A stretch of 64,000 nucleotides of DNA from NCBI GenBank assembly GCA_023421245.1, contig JAEZTV010000002.1, forward strand, positions 46,212 through 110,211, read 5' to 3'. Below, piece by piece: positions 7,062 to 15,996 of this stretch. The notes beneath the pieces are model-generated. The model had not been told where the DNA came from. It made no database searches and saw nothing but the letters and a program-made list of their open reading frames with translations. The DNA comes from Bacillota bacterium (GTDB lineage: Bacteria; Bacillota; Clostridia; Oscillospirales; Ruminococcaceae). The translations under genes and the position numbers were made by a program. Each line of letters starts with the position of its first letter. Positions within the stretch are counted from its first letter, which is position 1.

Positions 7062-10000
7062 ATGCAGACAATCAAAAGACTTTTGGTGCTCTTGCTTATC
7101 GCGGCCTTAACGGTTACACAGCTGCCTGTAACGGCACTTGCCACCGGTACGGTTGAATCCGAACTGGATAATGATACTTTTGGTGAAAGCAGCGAGATTA
7201 TCGCTTTCGATACGTTGCCGGAGGAAACGGCAAACCAAACGGTAGCGTTAGGTTCCTCTCTGGAGGACTTGGATTTACCGAACGCCCTAAATGCTACCGT
7301 GCGCGTGATAGCCGAGGATACAGAAGCACCCGAGCCGGAGTCGGATAACGAAACGGTGCGGGATTCTGGCAAGCCGCAGCAGGAACCCTCTGACCCTGCT
7401 GCCGATGCTGGCAACGAGGGCGAGGGGCAGCCGGTGGTGGACGGTGAGCAATCGGAGCATGAACCGGAGAAAGCTCCTGCTGCGCCGGAAACGAAAGAAA
7501 TGGATATATCGGTGCCTGTGGAGTGGGTAGCCTCCCCTGAGTATGACAGCGAACAGGCCGATACTTACACCTTCACCGCGCAAATATCGGGATATACCCT
7601 TAGCGCCGAACCGCCTGATATTATTGTCACGATGGGCGAAGCGGTAATGGCTGCGGCAGCCCCCCGCGCGAGCGCTGTCTGCATTGTCAATGAGGTGGAT
7701 TATACCGATTCCGACAGTGCCATCAAGACAGCTGTTGCTGATGGAGGAACTTTGACGCTGCTGCAGAATATCACCTATAACAATATAATAGTCTTGGGAG
7801 ATGAATATGGATGGAATTCTAGAGAGCTCACAATCAATCTAAACGGTTATACGCTTACTATCAACGAAGCAATATATATAAAAAAATCTTCAAAGCTTAT
7901 ACTTAAGGGAGAGAATCTCGGCCAGGCGGAATTAAATGTTATCAGCACATCAAACCAATATCCTGCGGTTAATCTTTCACACACGGCTGAGGCAAACATC
8001 TCTAATATTTCCTCGACCGGGCACTATGGCGCTTGGCTTGACTATCAAAGCGTATTAAACGTTTCCGGGAATGTTCAGGCCAAATACACCGGTGTACTTA
8101 TTGAAAACTCCGACAACAAGCTGCGCGTTGGAGGAAATATCATAGTTTCAGATGCCAACTATGGCATCAATGCCACCGGTAATGAGTATCAAACTATTAA
8201 TTACAATGATATTCTGATAGACGGAGATGTTCGCGTGACTGGCTCTAAATATGTTGTGGGAGTATACTCAACGATGAACCCAAATACCACAATAAACGGC
8301 GGAATTTATGTGCAGGGAGGGGATGGTTCCGCTGCGATTATGATGGGCAAATATGAAGATGCTTATAAACAATTCCTTGGCGCGGGGACATACAATCCGG
8401 ACACCGGATATTTTGATTATACTTACTACGCAAGCAACTTAATCCACGTCAAAGGCCACGTGCTGACTGCCGAGGCGGGCATCGGCGGCACGATAACTGG
8501 GGGCATTAACGGCCCTTATGAAGGCGGCCGGGTTGTCAATCTTTCCACAACGCCCGCTAATAATCATTATACCTTCCATAACTGGATAAGCACTAACGGC
8601 GGAACCTTTACAAACAGCAACGCCGCTTTTACAACCTTTATCATGCCGTCGGCCGACACGACGGTCACGGCGAATTTCACTGTGGACAACACCCCACCCG
8701 TCCGCAAAGTCGGTGTTCAGGCGATAGCTTCGTCGAGCATAGTATACGGAGACACCTATACGCTTAACTTGTCTGATATTTTCACCGATGCCGATGGGGA
8801 TACCCTAAACTACAAGGTTTCGCTAAACGGCGCACCCGCTGTTGACATATCTTCACCTTATACTTATACGCCTGCAAAGGCGGGCACAACCACGCATAAA
8901 TTTCTCGCATACGACGGCTACGGCGGATACACAAACGATAGCAACAGATACTCGGGAACCTTGACGACGGTGACAAAGGCACCGTCCATTTCGGATTTAA
9001 CATATGAGCTTGCCGCCAAATCCTATAACGGCTTAGCGCAGCCAGTTACGGTAACCGCTGCACCGGGCATAAGCGGGCTGGGCGAAATTACGGTCAAATA
9101 CAACGGCAGCACTACCGCGCCCAAAGACAAAGGCACATACGCCGTTACGGTGAGCATTGCGGAGGGCACAAACTATGCCGCATCAACCACGGATTTTGAG
9201 CTTGGCAACTACACCATCAACAAGGCGGAACTCACCGCAACCGGCATCGCAGCGAAAACTTATGACGGTACAACCGATGCAAGCGGGCTTGCGTTGACAT
9301 TCAGTGGACTAAAGAACGGCGAATCGCTTACATTGAACACCGATTACACCGTTACCGGCGCACAGTTTGACAGCGCAGACGCAGGCAGCGACAAGACGTT
9401 AAGCGCTACGGTCGCACTCGTAAGTAACGGATCAATGTCAAGAAACTACTCCTTGGCAAGCGGAAATCTGTCTTTAACTGGGCGGATCATCAGCAAAGCA
9501 ACCACAACAGGCGTGCCCCAAACCGTTGAAGCAGTCAAAGGTTATGCGAAGAATCACGATTTCGACTTAACCACCCTTTTGCCTGATGTGACCGGTGCGC
9601 TGGGAACAGTTGCCTATACGCCGGTTATCACCCAAAACGACGATGGCGTATTGAATACCATCAGTTACACCTCCGGCAGTACCCTCCCCCTTCCTGTGCA
9701 AGCGGTGGCCGATTCAGGCAAAACTGCAGTCGTTACAGTAACTATAAAAAGCGATAATTACAATGATTTTACTGCCACGATAACTGTAGAAACCGTAGAA
9801 AAGACCCCTGTCAGCATTTCGGGAATCAGCATGACAGGCGGTGTGTATAACGGCACTCCCTATTCGTATACGGGAACGCCCGCTTTCAATCATAGTGTGA
9901 GTGGTTTACCGGTTAGCATCACGGCCTATGATGTGTTGTATACCTCCACAGACGGCGGCGGGTATTCCGGCACGAACGCGCCGGCAAATGCGGGCGATTA

Positions 10001-10955
10001 CAAGCTGATGATTTCGGTGTCCGACAGCGACCTGTTGTACACAGGAAGTGAAAGCTTTGGCTTTACGATTGAACAACGACCGATTACGGTCAAGGCAGAC
10101 GACAAGAGCATGAGCAGGGGCGGCACACTGCCGGTCTTTACCTATAAGGTGGATGGTCAGCTTTCCGGTGAGTCTGCACTAGTAGGAATACCCGCCCTTG
10201 CCAGCACTGGTGACGGAAAAGCAGCAGGCAGCTATCCTATTACAGTAGATTTAGCAGGAGTAAGTTATCACTCAAACTACAAGGCTGCAACCCCGGCGTC
10301 TGTAAGCGGTACGCTGAAGGTTAACAATTCTTCCTCGGGCAGCAGCTCAGGCAGCGGCGACGGTTCATCCTCCGGCTCGACACAATCCCAAAGCTTCTCA
10401 ACAGCCACCAACAACACGGGCATCGGCATTGACACAAGCGGCTTTAACCTGCCCGACGGCATAACGCTCGTTTCCCCGCACATCTACGGCCTGCCCACAT
10501 CCAAAACCGGCAGAGCGTGGACACTGCTGCTCACCCGCGCACCCGCATCGGTAGGCAGGGGAGGCGTGCTTGGCGGCAGAAGCTATCTTGCGCTGTACGA
10601 GTTCAAGCTGCTTGACGAAAACGGCAAGCCGGTGCATAATATCGGCTGGACGACCATTCGCCTGCCGATACCGGAGGGCGCAAACCCCGACAGCCTGATG
10701 GTGCTGTACTACGACGAAAAAACACGCTCGTTTACCAACATGGGCGCACAGGTTGAAAACGGCTACCTTGTCTTCCGCACTCCGCACTTCAGCTACTACA
10801 TGGTGACGGGCGTGTCAGAGAATGTTCCGGCCATCCCCGAAACGGGCGGCGGAATGGGCGTACAAGAAAGGCTGAGATTACTGCCCGCAGCCTTCGAAAA
10901 AATAAGACACACACAGCGATCGCCATTATTGGCATTATCCCCTCGGCGGCACTGA
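7062..10955 (+). CDS. Large secreted multi-domain adhesin-like protein, C-terminal anchor frameshifted
   Basis: 1297 residues. A signal peptide (1-27, cut after VTALA) is followed by an acidic Glu/Pro-rich stretch (~85-150). A repeat-rich beta-helix-like region spans ~229-453. An InlB-type bacterial repeat (~463-545) has the TFHNWISTNGG and ADTTVTANF pattern. A cadherin/Ig-like domain (~546-640), a YDG domain (~722-811, AKTYDGTTDAS) and an MBG-type domain (~1007-1086) come next. A Ser/Gly linker (~1088-1113) leads to a conserved C-terminal domain and IPETGGG (~1258), which resembles a degenerate sortase motif. After that the frame ends in a basic tail. A different frame encodes a hydrophobic helix (IAIIGIIPSAALITGVAAVI) ending at 11017, just before a terminator, so a frameshift near 10860-10910 has probably removed the membrane anchor. 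The AAGGAGG before ATG 7062 fixes the start. It is probably a surface or released carbohydrate-binding or adhesion protein. Confidence 0.82.
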   Translation: MQTIKRLLVLLLIAALTVTQLPVTALATGTVESELDNDTFGESSEIIAFDTLPEETANQTVALGSSLEDLDLPNALNATVRVIAEDTEAPEPESDNETVRDSGKPQQEPSDPAADAGNEGEGQPVVDGEQSEHEPEKAPAAPETKEMDISVPVEWVASPEYDSEQADTYTFTAQISGYTLSAEPPDIIVTMGEAVMAAAAPRASAVCIVNEVDYTDSDSAIKTAVADGGTLTLLQNITYNNIIVLGDEYGWNSRELTINLNGYTLTINEAIYIKKSSKLILKGENLGQAELNVISTSNQYPAVNLSHTAEANISNISSTGHYGAWLDYQSVLNVSGNVQAKYTGVLIENSDNKLRVGGNIIVSDANYGINATGNEYQTINYNDILIDGDVRVTGSKYVVGVYSTMNPNTTINGGIYVQGGDGSAAIMMGKYEDAYKQFLGAGTYNPDTGYFDYTYYASNLIHVKGHVLTAEAGIGGTITGGINGPYEGGRVVNLSTTPANNHYTFHNWISTNGGTFTNSNAAFTTFIMPSADTTVTANFTVDNTPPVRKVGVQAIASSSIVYGDTYTLNLSDIFTDADGDTLNYKVSLNGAPAVDISSPYTYTPAKAGTTTHKFLAYDGYGGYTNDSNRYSGTLTTVTKAPSISDLTYELAAKSYNGLAQPVTVTAAPGISGLGEITVKYNGSTTAPKDKGTYAVTVSIAEGTNYAASTTDFELGNYTINKAELTATGIAAKTYDGTTDASGLALTFSGLKNGESLTLNTDYTVTGAQFDSADAGSDKTLSATVALVSNGSMSRNYSLASGNLSLTGRIISKATTTGVPQTVEAVKGYAKNHDFDLTTLLPDVTGALGTVAYTPVITQNDDGVLNTISYTSGSTLPLPVQAVADSGKTAVVTVTIKSDNYNDFTATITVETVEKTPVSISGISMTGGVYNGTPYSYTGTPAFNHSVSGLPVSITAYDVLYTSTDGGGYSGTNAPANAGDYKLMISVSDSDLLYTGSESFGFTIEQRPITVKADDKSMSRGGTLPVFTYKVDGQLSGESALVGIPALASTGDGKAAGSYPITVDLAGVSYHSNYKAATPASVSGTLKVNNSSSGSSSGSGDGSSSGSTQSQSFSTATNNTGIGIDTSGFNLPDGITLVSPHIYGLPTSKTGRAWTLLLTRAPASVGRGGVLGGRSYLALYEFKLLDENGKPVHNIGWTTIRLPIPEGANPDSLMVLYYDEKTRSFTNMGAQVENGYLVFRTPHFSYYMVTGVSENVPAIPETGGGMGVQERLRLLPAAFEKIRHTQRSPLLALSPRRH

Positions 10956-11029
10956 TTACCGGAGTTGCTGCAGTTATATCCTTGTTGCGGGATTATCTTA
11001 TCAGATTATTGATATAATGATGAGAACTG

Positions 11030-11056
11030 AAAAGGTCCAGTAATACTGGGCCTTTT
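11030..11056 (+). terminator. Terminator after the adhesin-like gene
   Basis: AAAAGGTCCAG / CTGGGCCTTTT stem with one G-U pair and a TAATA loop. It lies 13 bases after the stop of the alternate frame that encodes the putative anchor helix. Confidence 0.75.
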
Positions 11057-11185
11057 CGCCTTAAAGGCGTTATTTTAAGCCTTTCTTGCACCATTCCGCG
11101 TCATGATGTACCAGAGGTCTTTCTGCCTCTTGTCTTGCGTGCCATAGTTTATGGAACGAGTCATAGTGCACCAAACATGAGATTA

Positions 11186-11223
11186 CCCCGCTGTCAGCCG
11201 GTTTGCTCCGGTACGCAGCGGGG
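11186..11223 (+). terminator. GC-rich terminator hairpin
   Basis: CCCCGCTG / CAGCGGGG with an inner CCGG pairing and a following CTTTTGTGTT tract. No gene obviously ends here, so it may be a second terminator for the adhesin gene or the remains of a lost transcription unit. Confidence 0.6.
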
Positions 11224-11554
11224 CTTTTGTGTTCTTCTAACCGACGAAAATCGAAAACATACCCGTTAAGGCCATTTCGCGAAAATATGCATCCTCTCCG
11301 AACTTATCACGATAGTTTAAGTATCGAAAATAGCTTTTAGGTTTTAGAAAAACAGCAAATAGATGTAGAATAATTCTAAGCTGGCGGCTCGATCCGCTTA
11401 TCGTTACCAAAGAGGATAAACCGCAAATTTAAAATGTATTGTGGAACAGATGAGAGCGGGAAGAAGGTATCAGATATCTAAGCTCAGGTTTTCTGCAAGC
11501 CGGTCCTTTTTCCAATCATGTTTTGCATTAAATCGCGCAATATTGGAAGATGGA
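11224..11554. other. Gene-free stretch
   Basis: AT-rich, with no ORF that resembles a protein family, and no conserved riboswitch block recognised on either strand. The Mg-type (M-box) leader expected for a magnesium transporter was looked for and not found. Confidence 0.4.
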
Positions 11555-11583
11555 TTGACCATATGTAATTAAATTGGTATAAT
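11555..11583 (+). promoter_or_regulatory. Strong promoter of the small ORF and magnesium ATPase
   Basis: TTGACC (11555-11560), a 17-base spacer and TATAAT (11578-11583). The small ORF starts 35 bases downstream. Confidence 0.75.
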
Positions 11584-11617
11584 TACCGAGGTAGAGTAAT
11601 GGAAAGGGAGTGAGCCA

Positions 11618-11737
11618 ATGGACGGCGATTCTCGAAGTCAGCTAAATAATTCTCAACCCCTAGTACAGAAACACACCCAGATTGGTTGGTATTTTATGCG
11701 GGCTGTTGTCTATGGCTTATTTATAGCGATGGACTAA
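11618..11737 (+). CDS. Small 39-residue ORF upstream of the magnesium ATPase
   Basis: The ORF starts ATG 11618 with AAAGGGAG about 10 bases before it and ends TAA 11737. The product begins MDGDSRSQLNNSQPL and has a hydrophobic C-terminal half (IGWYFMRAVVYGLFIAM). It sits between a strong promoter and a terminator that precedes mgtA. Two roles are possible: a leader whose translation controls read-through into mgtA, or a small membrane protein that binds the pump, as MgtS and MgtR do in enterobacteria, though no sequence similarity to those is claimed. I do not recognise a family. Good translation signals make chance occurrence unlikely but not excluded. Confidence 0.55.
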   Translation: MDGDSRSQLNNSQPLVQKHTQIGWYFMRAVVYGLFIAMD

Positions 11738-11752
11738 TTTTACTGTGCATTA

Positions 11753-11781
11753 AATGCCGCCTTCCTAGGGCGGCATTTTTA
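11753..11781 (+). terminator. Terminator between the small ORF and mgtA
   Basis: ATGCCGCC / GGCGGCAT stem with a short loop and a TTTTTATT tail. It lies 54 bases upstream of the likely mgtA start, so pump expression must either read through it or use a promoter not recognised here. Confidence 0.85.
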
Positions 11782-11834
11782 TTGCCTATATGTGTTTTCA
11801 CTGGGGAATCCTAAAAAAGAAAGGAATGATTCCA

Positions 11835-14480
11835 GTGAGCTTTATAAAAAGAAAAAAACTGAACAGTCAAACCCACAAGAATAAACAGGATATTGAAAAA
11901 CGCCTTTATTCTTATGCCTTTCTAACGGTAGAGGAACTATTTGCGCACCTCTCTACTGCGCAGGCAGGTCTTACTAGCGACGAAGTAGAAAGCAGACAGG
12001 GCGAGTTCGGCAAAAACATCATTACGGCAGGCAATAAAAACACGACACTACACAGGATAAGAGAAGCAGTTGTTAACCCTTTCAATATTATTCTACTTCT
12101 CATTGCCGCGATCACTTATTTTACGGATGTTGTTATGTCATCGCAGCCCGACTATCTGACCGCCATTATTGTATTATCATTGGTACTTCTGGCCAGCACA
12201 GTTGCCTTTGTTCAGAGTCAGCGTTCTAACAATGCGGCCGAAAGTCTTTCGAAAATGATCTCCAATAAAGCCGAGGTCTGGCGGGATGGAACCTTGGCTG
12301 AAATCCCTATGGATGAGATCGTGCCCGGTGATATCGTGCGGCTTTCCGCAGGCGATATGCTGCCTGCGGATGTTCGTTTTTTGAGTTCGAAAGATACATT
12401 CGTTGCACAAGCAGCTCTGACGGGCGAATCAAACCCTGTAGAAAAATTCAGTGACATAGCAAACTCGTCTGACGACGGGCTAACTGATTTGCAAAATATC
12501 GGTTTTATGGGCTCTAATATTGTAAGCGGAAGTGCCACAGCCGTTGTGCTGGCAATCGGCAATGGCACATATTTCGGCTCTATGGCCAAATCTCTTTCCG
12601 GCGATAAGGCGCAAACAAGCTTTGAACGGGGTGTGAGCTCGGTCAGTCGTCTTTTGGTGCGCATGATGCTGGTAATGGTTCCTGCCGTATTTCTGATCAA
12701 CGGGCTTGCGAAGGGCGAATGGTCAAGTGCCCTGCTGTTTTCCATCAGCGTTGCGGTAGGGCTTACACCGGAAATGCTGCCTGTAATTATGACCTCAACC
12801 CTGGCAAAAGGTGCAGTTTCCATGTCAAAACACAAGGTAATTGTCCGCACCCTTGGCGCAATTCAGACTTTTGGAGAAATGGATGTCCTTTGCACCGATA
12901 AAACGGGGACGTTGACTGAGGATAAGATTGTGCTGGAAAGGTATATGAACCTGCATGGTGAGGATGATACCCGCATTCTGCGCCATGCTTATCTCAACAG
13001 CTATTTTCAGACGGGTCTTAAAAATTTGATTGACCTTGCCATCATCAATAGAGCTGTACACAATGGCCTTGAGGCTATACTGGACAGTTACAGCCGTGTT
13101 GATGAAATTCCATTTGATTTTTCCCGCCGTAGAATGAGCGTAGTCTTGACGGATAAAAGCGGTAAGCGTCAGCTCATCACCAAGGGTGCAGTGGAAGAGA
13201 TTATTGCCATTTCGTCTTTTGTGGAAATGCAGGGGCGTGTCCTGCCGATGGATGAAAAAACACGCCGTACTGCCCTTGATGTATACAATAAACACAATAC
13301 TGATGGTCTGCGGATGATTGCGGTTGCGCAGAAAAATGAAGTGCCTGATAGTGACACCTTTAGTGTGGCTGATGAACAGGATATGGTTTTAATCGGTTTT
13401 GTGGGCTTTCTCGACCCGCCGAAAGAGAGTGCGGGTGCTGCTATTGCCGCCTTAAAAGAGCATGGTGTGCGCACCGTTGTTCTCACCGGAGACAGCGAAG
13501 GTGTGGCCATCAAGGTATGCGGCAAGGTGGGTGTAAAAACCTCTTCACTCTTAACGGGAAGCGATGTTGAGCGCATGGATGATGCCTCACTTTTTAATGC
13601 GGTAAAATCCTGCGATGTTTTTGCCAAGCTTTCACCCTCCCAGAAGAAGCGGGTGGTAAAGGTATTTCAAACTGCAGGACATACCGTCGGCTATATGGGT
13701 GATGGTATTAACGATGCGCCTGCGCTGCACCAAGCCGATGTAGGCATTTCCGTTGACAGCGCTGTCGATATTGCCAAAGAAACTGCTGACATCATTTTGC
13801 TGGAGAAGGATTTGATGGTGCTTGAGGAAGGCATTATCGAAGGCCGCAGCATTTTTGGCAATATTATGAAATATATTAAAATGGCAGTAAGCGGAAACTT
13901 CGGCAATATGATATCGGTAATTATAGCCAGTATTTTTCTCCCGTTTCTACCGATGCTGCCGGTACAAATACTGACGCAAAACTTGCTGTGCGATTTTTCA
14001 CAAATGGGAATGCCTTTTGATAGGGTGGACGATGAATATATTAAAAAACCTCGTAAATGGGAAGCACAGTCTATCAAGTCATTTATGACCTATATGGGAT
14101 CACTTAGTTCGGTATTTGACGTTCTTTGCTTTGCGGTTATGTGGTGGGCGATTGGTGCAAACACTGTCGAATTATCACCAATATTTCAATGCGGATGGTT
14201 CGTATTTGGAACGGTATCACAAGTTCTGGTTATTCATATGATTCGAACAGCTAAAGTGCCCTTTTTGCAAAGCAGGCCATCCGCCCCGCTGCTTGTATCT
14301 ACCGCAATGGTCGCTATCTTTTCTATTGTGGTTGGGTTTAGCCATTTCGCAATCGGTATTGATATGATGCCCCTGCCGCTATCGTTCGCACCCTGGCTTG
14401 TACTTATTCTTGCAGGGTATTTTCTCTCCTCTCAATGGATCAAAAAGTTTTATATCAGACGGTATGGTGAATGGTTATAG
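11835..14480 (+). CDS. mgtA: Magnesium-translocating P-type ATPase
   Basis: 881 residues with the P3B MgtA/MgtB order. An N-terminal cation ATPase domain begins YAFLTVEELFAHLSTAQAGL. The actuator loop has LTGES (~195). VGLTPEMLPVIMTSTLAKGA is the characteristic MgtA membrane helix 4. The phosphorylation site is CTDKTGTLT (Asp ~353). The hinge MGDGINDAPALHQADVGIS and the last membrane helices follow. It imports Mg2+ at low external supply. GTG 11835 is chosen because AAAGGAA precedes it by 9 bases; the frame is open to 11790 and ATG 11826 is an alternative. The promoter, 39-codon ORF and terminator upstream suggest attenuation control. A bidirectional terminator follows the gene. Confidence 0.93.
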   Translation: MSFIKRKKLNSQTHKNKQDIEKRLYSYAFLTVEELFAHLSTAQAGLTSDEVESRQGEFGKNIITAGNKNTTLHRIREAVVNPFNIILLLIAAITYFTDVVMSSQPDYLTAIIVLSLVLLASTVAFVQSQRSNNAAESLSKMISNKAEVWRDGTLAEIPMDEIVPGDIVRLSAGDMLPADVRFLSSKDTFVAQAALTGESNPVEKFSDIANSSDDGLTDLQNIGFMGSNIVSGSATAVVLAIGNGTYFGSMAKSLSGDKAQTSFERGVSSVSRLLVRMMLVMVPAVFLINGLAKGEWSSALLFSISVAVGLTPEMLPVIMTSTLAKGAVSMSKHKVIVRTLGAIQTFGEMDVLCTDKTGTLTEDKIVLERYMNLHGEDDTRILRHAYLNSYFQTGLKNLIDLAIINRAVHNGLEAILDSYSRVDEIPFDFSRRRMSVVLTDKSGKRQLITKGAVEEIIAISSFVEMQGRVLPMDEKTRRTALDVYNKHNTDGLRMIAVAQKNEVPDSDTFSVADEQDMVLIGFVGFLDPPKESAGAAIAALKEHGVRTVVLTGDSEGVAIKVCGKVGVKTSSLLTGSDVERMDDASLFNAVKSCDVFAKLSPSQKKRVVKVFQTAGHTVGYMGDGINDAPALHQADVGISVDSAVDIAKETADIILLEKDLMVLEEGIIEGRSIFGNIMKYIKMAVSGNFGNMISVIIASIFLPFLPMLPVQILTQNLLCDFSQMGMPFDRVDDEYIKKPRKWEAQSIKSFMTYMGSLSSVFDVLCFAVMWWAIGANTVELSPIFQCGWFVFGTVSQVLVIHMIRTAKVPFLQSRPSAPLLVSTAMVAIFSIVVGFSHFAIGIDMMPLPLSFAPWLVLILAGYFLSSQWIKKFYIRRYGEWL

Positions 14481-14572
14481 GGTGCGGTAATATCTTTCTA
14501 GCATTGAGGTGTGCATAAACACTGGAAATGCAATGGAAGTTGGCAAACAGATACAAACCCTATCCGTCTAGT

Positions 14573-14603
14573 AAAAATCCACCCGTATAGCGGGTGGATT
14601 TTT
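14573..14603. terminator. Bidirectional terminator between mgtA and the FkbM gene
   Basis: AAAAATCCACCCG / CGGGTGGATTTTT is a near-perfect 13-bp stem. A and T tracts at both ends let it stop transcription from either side of the convergent genes. Confidence 0.88.
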
Positions 14604-14634
14604 ATTGTTAAAGCGTCTCTTGCACTGACATCCG

Positions 14635-15675
14635 TCAAACCGCATACAGAACATACTCGGTAGGCAGCAGCGGATTGCCGTAGTAGCGCAGATAGAACTT
14701 ATAGGTGGGGTCCGTTTCGTCGATGATGCGTGCAAGCCGCCACATATCCTTGTGGTTGTGGTAAGCGGCCAATGCAAGCTTGGGGTGGCTTTCAGCTATC
14801 TTTTTGCGGCAGCCAAGCAGCGCCTGCTCCTCCGCACCCTCAATGTCCATCTTGATAAAGGTGACGGGTTCGTCAATGTCGTCATCAATGGTCACCGTCG
14901 GCACCGCGACATTACCCGTTTCGGACAGGGTTTTGACCGAGGATGCCGCCGCGTCGGGCAGATAGAGCGTTCCTGCCCTGTCACTTGCGCCGCATGCGCG
15001 CACGACGATGTTGCTTAGATGAAACAGCTCGATGTTCTTGTGGATATACCCGACATTCTCGGGCACGATTTCGTAGCAGTAGATGCGTTTATAACAGTCC
15101 TTGCCATAGGTATTTGTGTAATCTACCATCGTATCGCCGATATACGCTCCGATATCTACAAGCACCTCGTTTTTATCGCATCGTATTAAATCAAGGTCAA
15201 AATACTGCCCGAAGTATTTATCCTTAAGCAAATCAGTCTTTTGATAGTCGCACGAAAGCCAAAACGACAGGATATTGTACAGTACCCGTTTGGAGCGATA
15301 GTCCGCCAGCTTGCCGTACAGCCAAATAAAATCCTCGCGATGCTCGGTAAACGCCTGTGCGCGGTTTTCTACAAGCTCCCACACCCCGATATCGGGGTGC
15401 AGCTCCCCCCACATCTTATATTTATTGTAATAGTTCACAGTCGCAGTGTAGTTATGCTTTTCTTTACCTTCAAAATACCGCAGGTTTTGTTTAACGGCGT
15501 CACACATCTGGGTAAAGCTACGCGCTCCGGCAAACGCCATCAGCGCATCGAATTCCTGATCCAATGATGTTTTTAGGTCTATGTTGCCGCCCTTCCTTCT
15601 GGGGGACACCTGCTTTTTGGGAGAATCGGTTTTTCGGGTCAAGCCCATCACCGCCATATCGTAGTATCTATCCAT
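14635..15675 (-). CDS. FkbM-family SAM-dependent methyltransferase
   Basis: 346 residues. The N-terminal ~160 residues are a helical region not assigned. The C-terminal half is a Rossmann methyltransferase of the FkbM type: VDIGAYIGDTMVDY is the SAM-binding motif I, YEIVPENVGYI the acidic ribose-binding region, and TVTIDDDIDEPVTFIKMDIEGAE the family signature strand and loop. FkbM proteins O-methylate sugars or polyketides and are often found in glycan loci, but nothing adjacent gives the substrate here. It is cytoplasmic, with no signal peptide. It is monocistronic and converges on mgtA. Only a weak ribosome binding site is seen before ATG 15675. Confidence 0.85.
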   Translation of the reverse strand: MDRYYDMAVMGLTRKTDSPKKQVSPRRKGGNIDLKTSLDQEFDALMAFAGARSFTQMCDAVKQNLRYFEGKEKHNYTATVNYYNKYKMWGELHPDIGVWELVENRAQAFTEHREDFIWLYGKLADYRSKRVLYNILSFWLSCDYQKTDLLKDKYFGQYFDLDLIRCDKNEVLVDIGAYIGDTMVDYTNTYGKDCYKRIYCYEIVPENVGYIHKNIELFHLSNIVVRACGASDRAGTLYLPDAAASSVKTLSETGNVAVPTVTIDDDIDEPVTFIKMDIEGAEEQALLGCRKKIAESHPKLALAAYHNHKDMWRLARIIDETDPTYKFYLRYYGNPLLPTEYVLYAV

Positions 15676-15935
15676 CCTATTCGCTCACCGCGGTACACGT
15701 GAATGGGCCGGAAAGAAAAAGTGACAGTAACGATACCGCTGCCTTTTAAAACATGACTTTTCAATTGTGTCAGCCGTTTCAATTTTGTCGTAAATTGCCT
15801 CAACAGGGGATGATGCAACCACCCATTCTTACAGTAATGCGTTTTCACAGCACTCATCCTCCAAAACTTGGATTTCGTGTGGTGCCACTATATCATGTTT
15901 GCGTTGATTATTGTATTTTATAATATGACGTACTG
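15676..15935. other. Gap between divergent genes
   Basis: The gap separates the FkbM gene from the DUF3788 gene. A 69-codon reading frame on the minus strand (15648-15857) overlaps the FkbM start, has no ribosome binding site and is not called. AT content rises toward the promoter at 15936. Confidence 0.4.
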
Positions 15936-15964
15936 TTGTCAGATTATATGTGGTATCATAATAA
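15936..15964 (+). promoter_or_regulatory. Promoter of the DUF3788 gene
   Basis: TTGTCA (15936-15941) and TAATAA (15959-15964) with a 17-base spacer, 32 bases before the coding start. Confidence 0.5.
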
Positions 15965-15996
15965 AGAAGTCACAGCTTGGTGAGGTGCCTTAACCT

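Noticed and set aside
7750..8420. Pectate lyase or other polysaccharide-cleaving enzyme in the adhesin-like protein
   Set aside because: The region looks like a beta-helix, but no catalytic motif is visible.
10836..10860. Sortase signal IPETGGG
   Set aside because: It is not followed in frame by a hydrophobic helix and differs from LPxTG, so cell-wall anchoring is not claimed.
11224..11620. Possible M-box magnesium riboswitch before mgtA
   Set aside because: None of the conserved M-box blocks was recognised; the leader instead carries a small ORF and a terminator.
15648..15857. 69-codon minus-strand ORF upstream of the FkbM gene
   Set aside because: It overlaps the FkbM start, has no ribosome binding site and a low-complexity basic product with no family resemblance.
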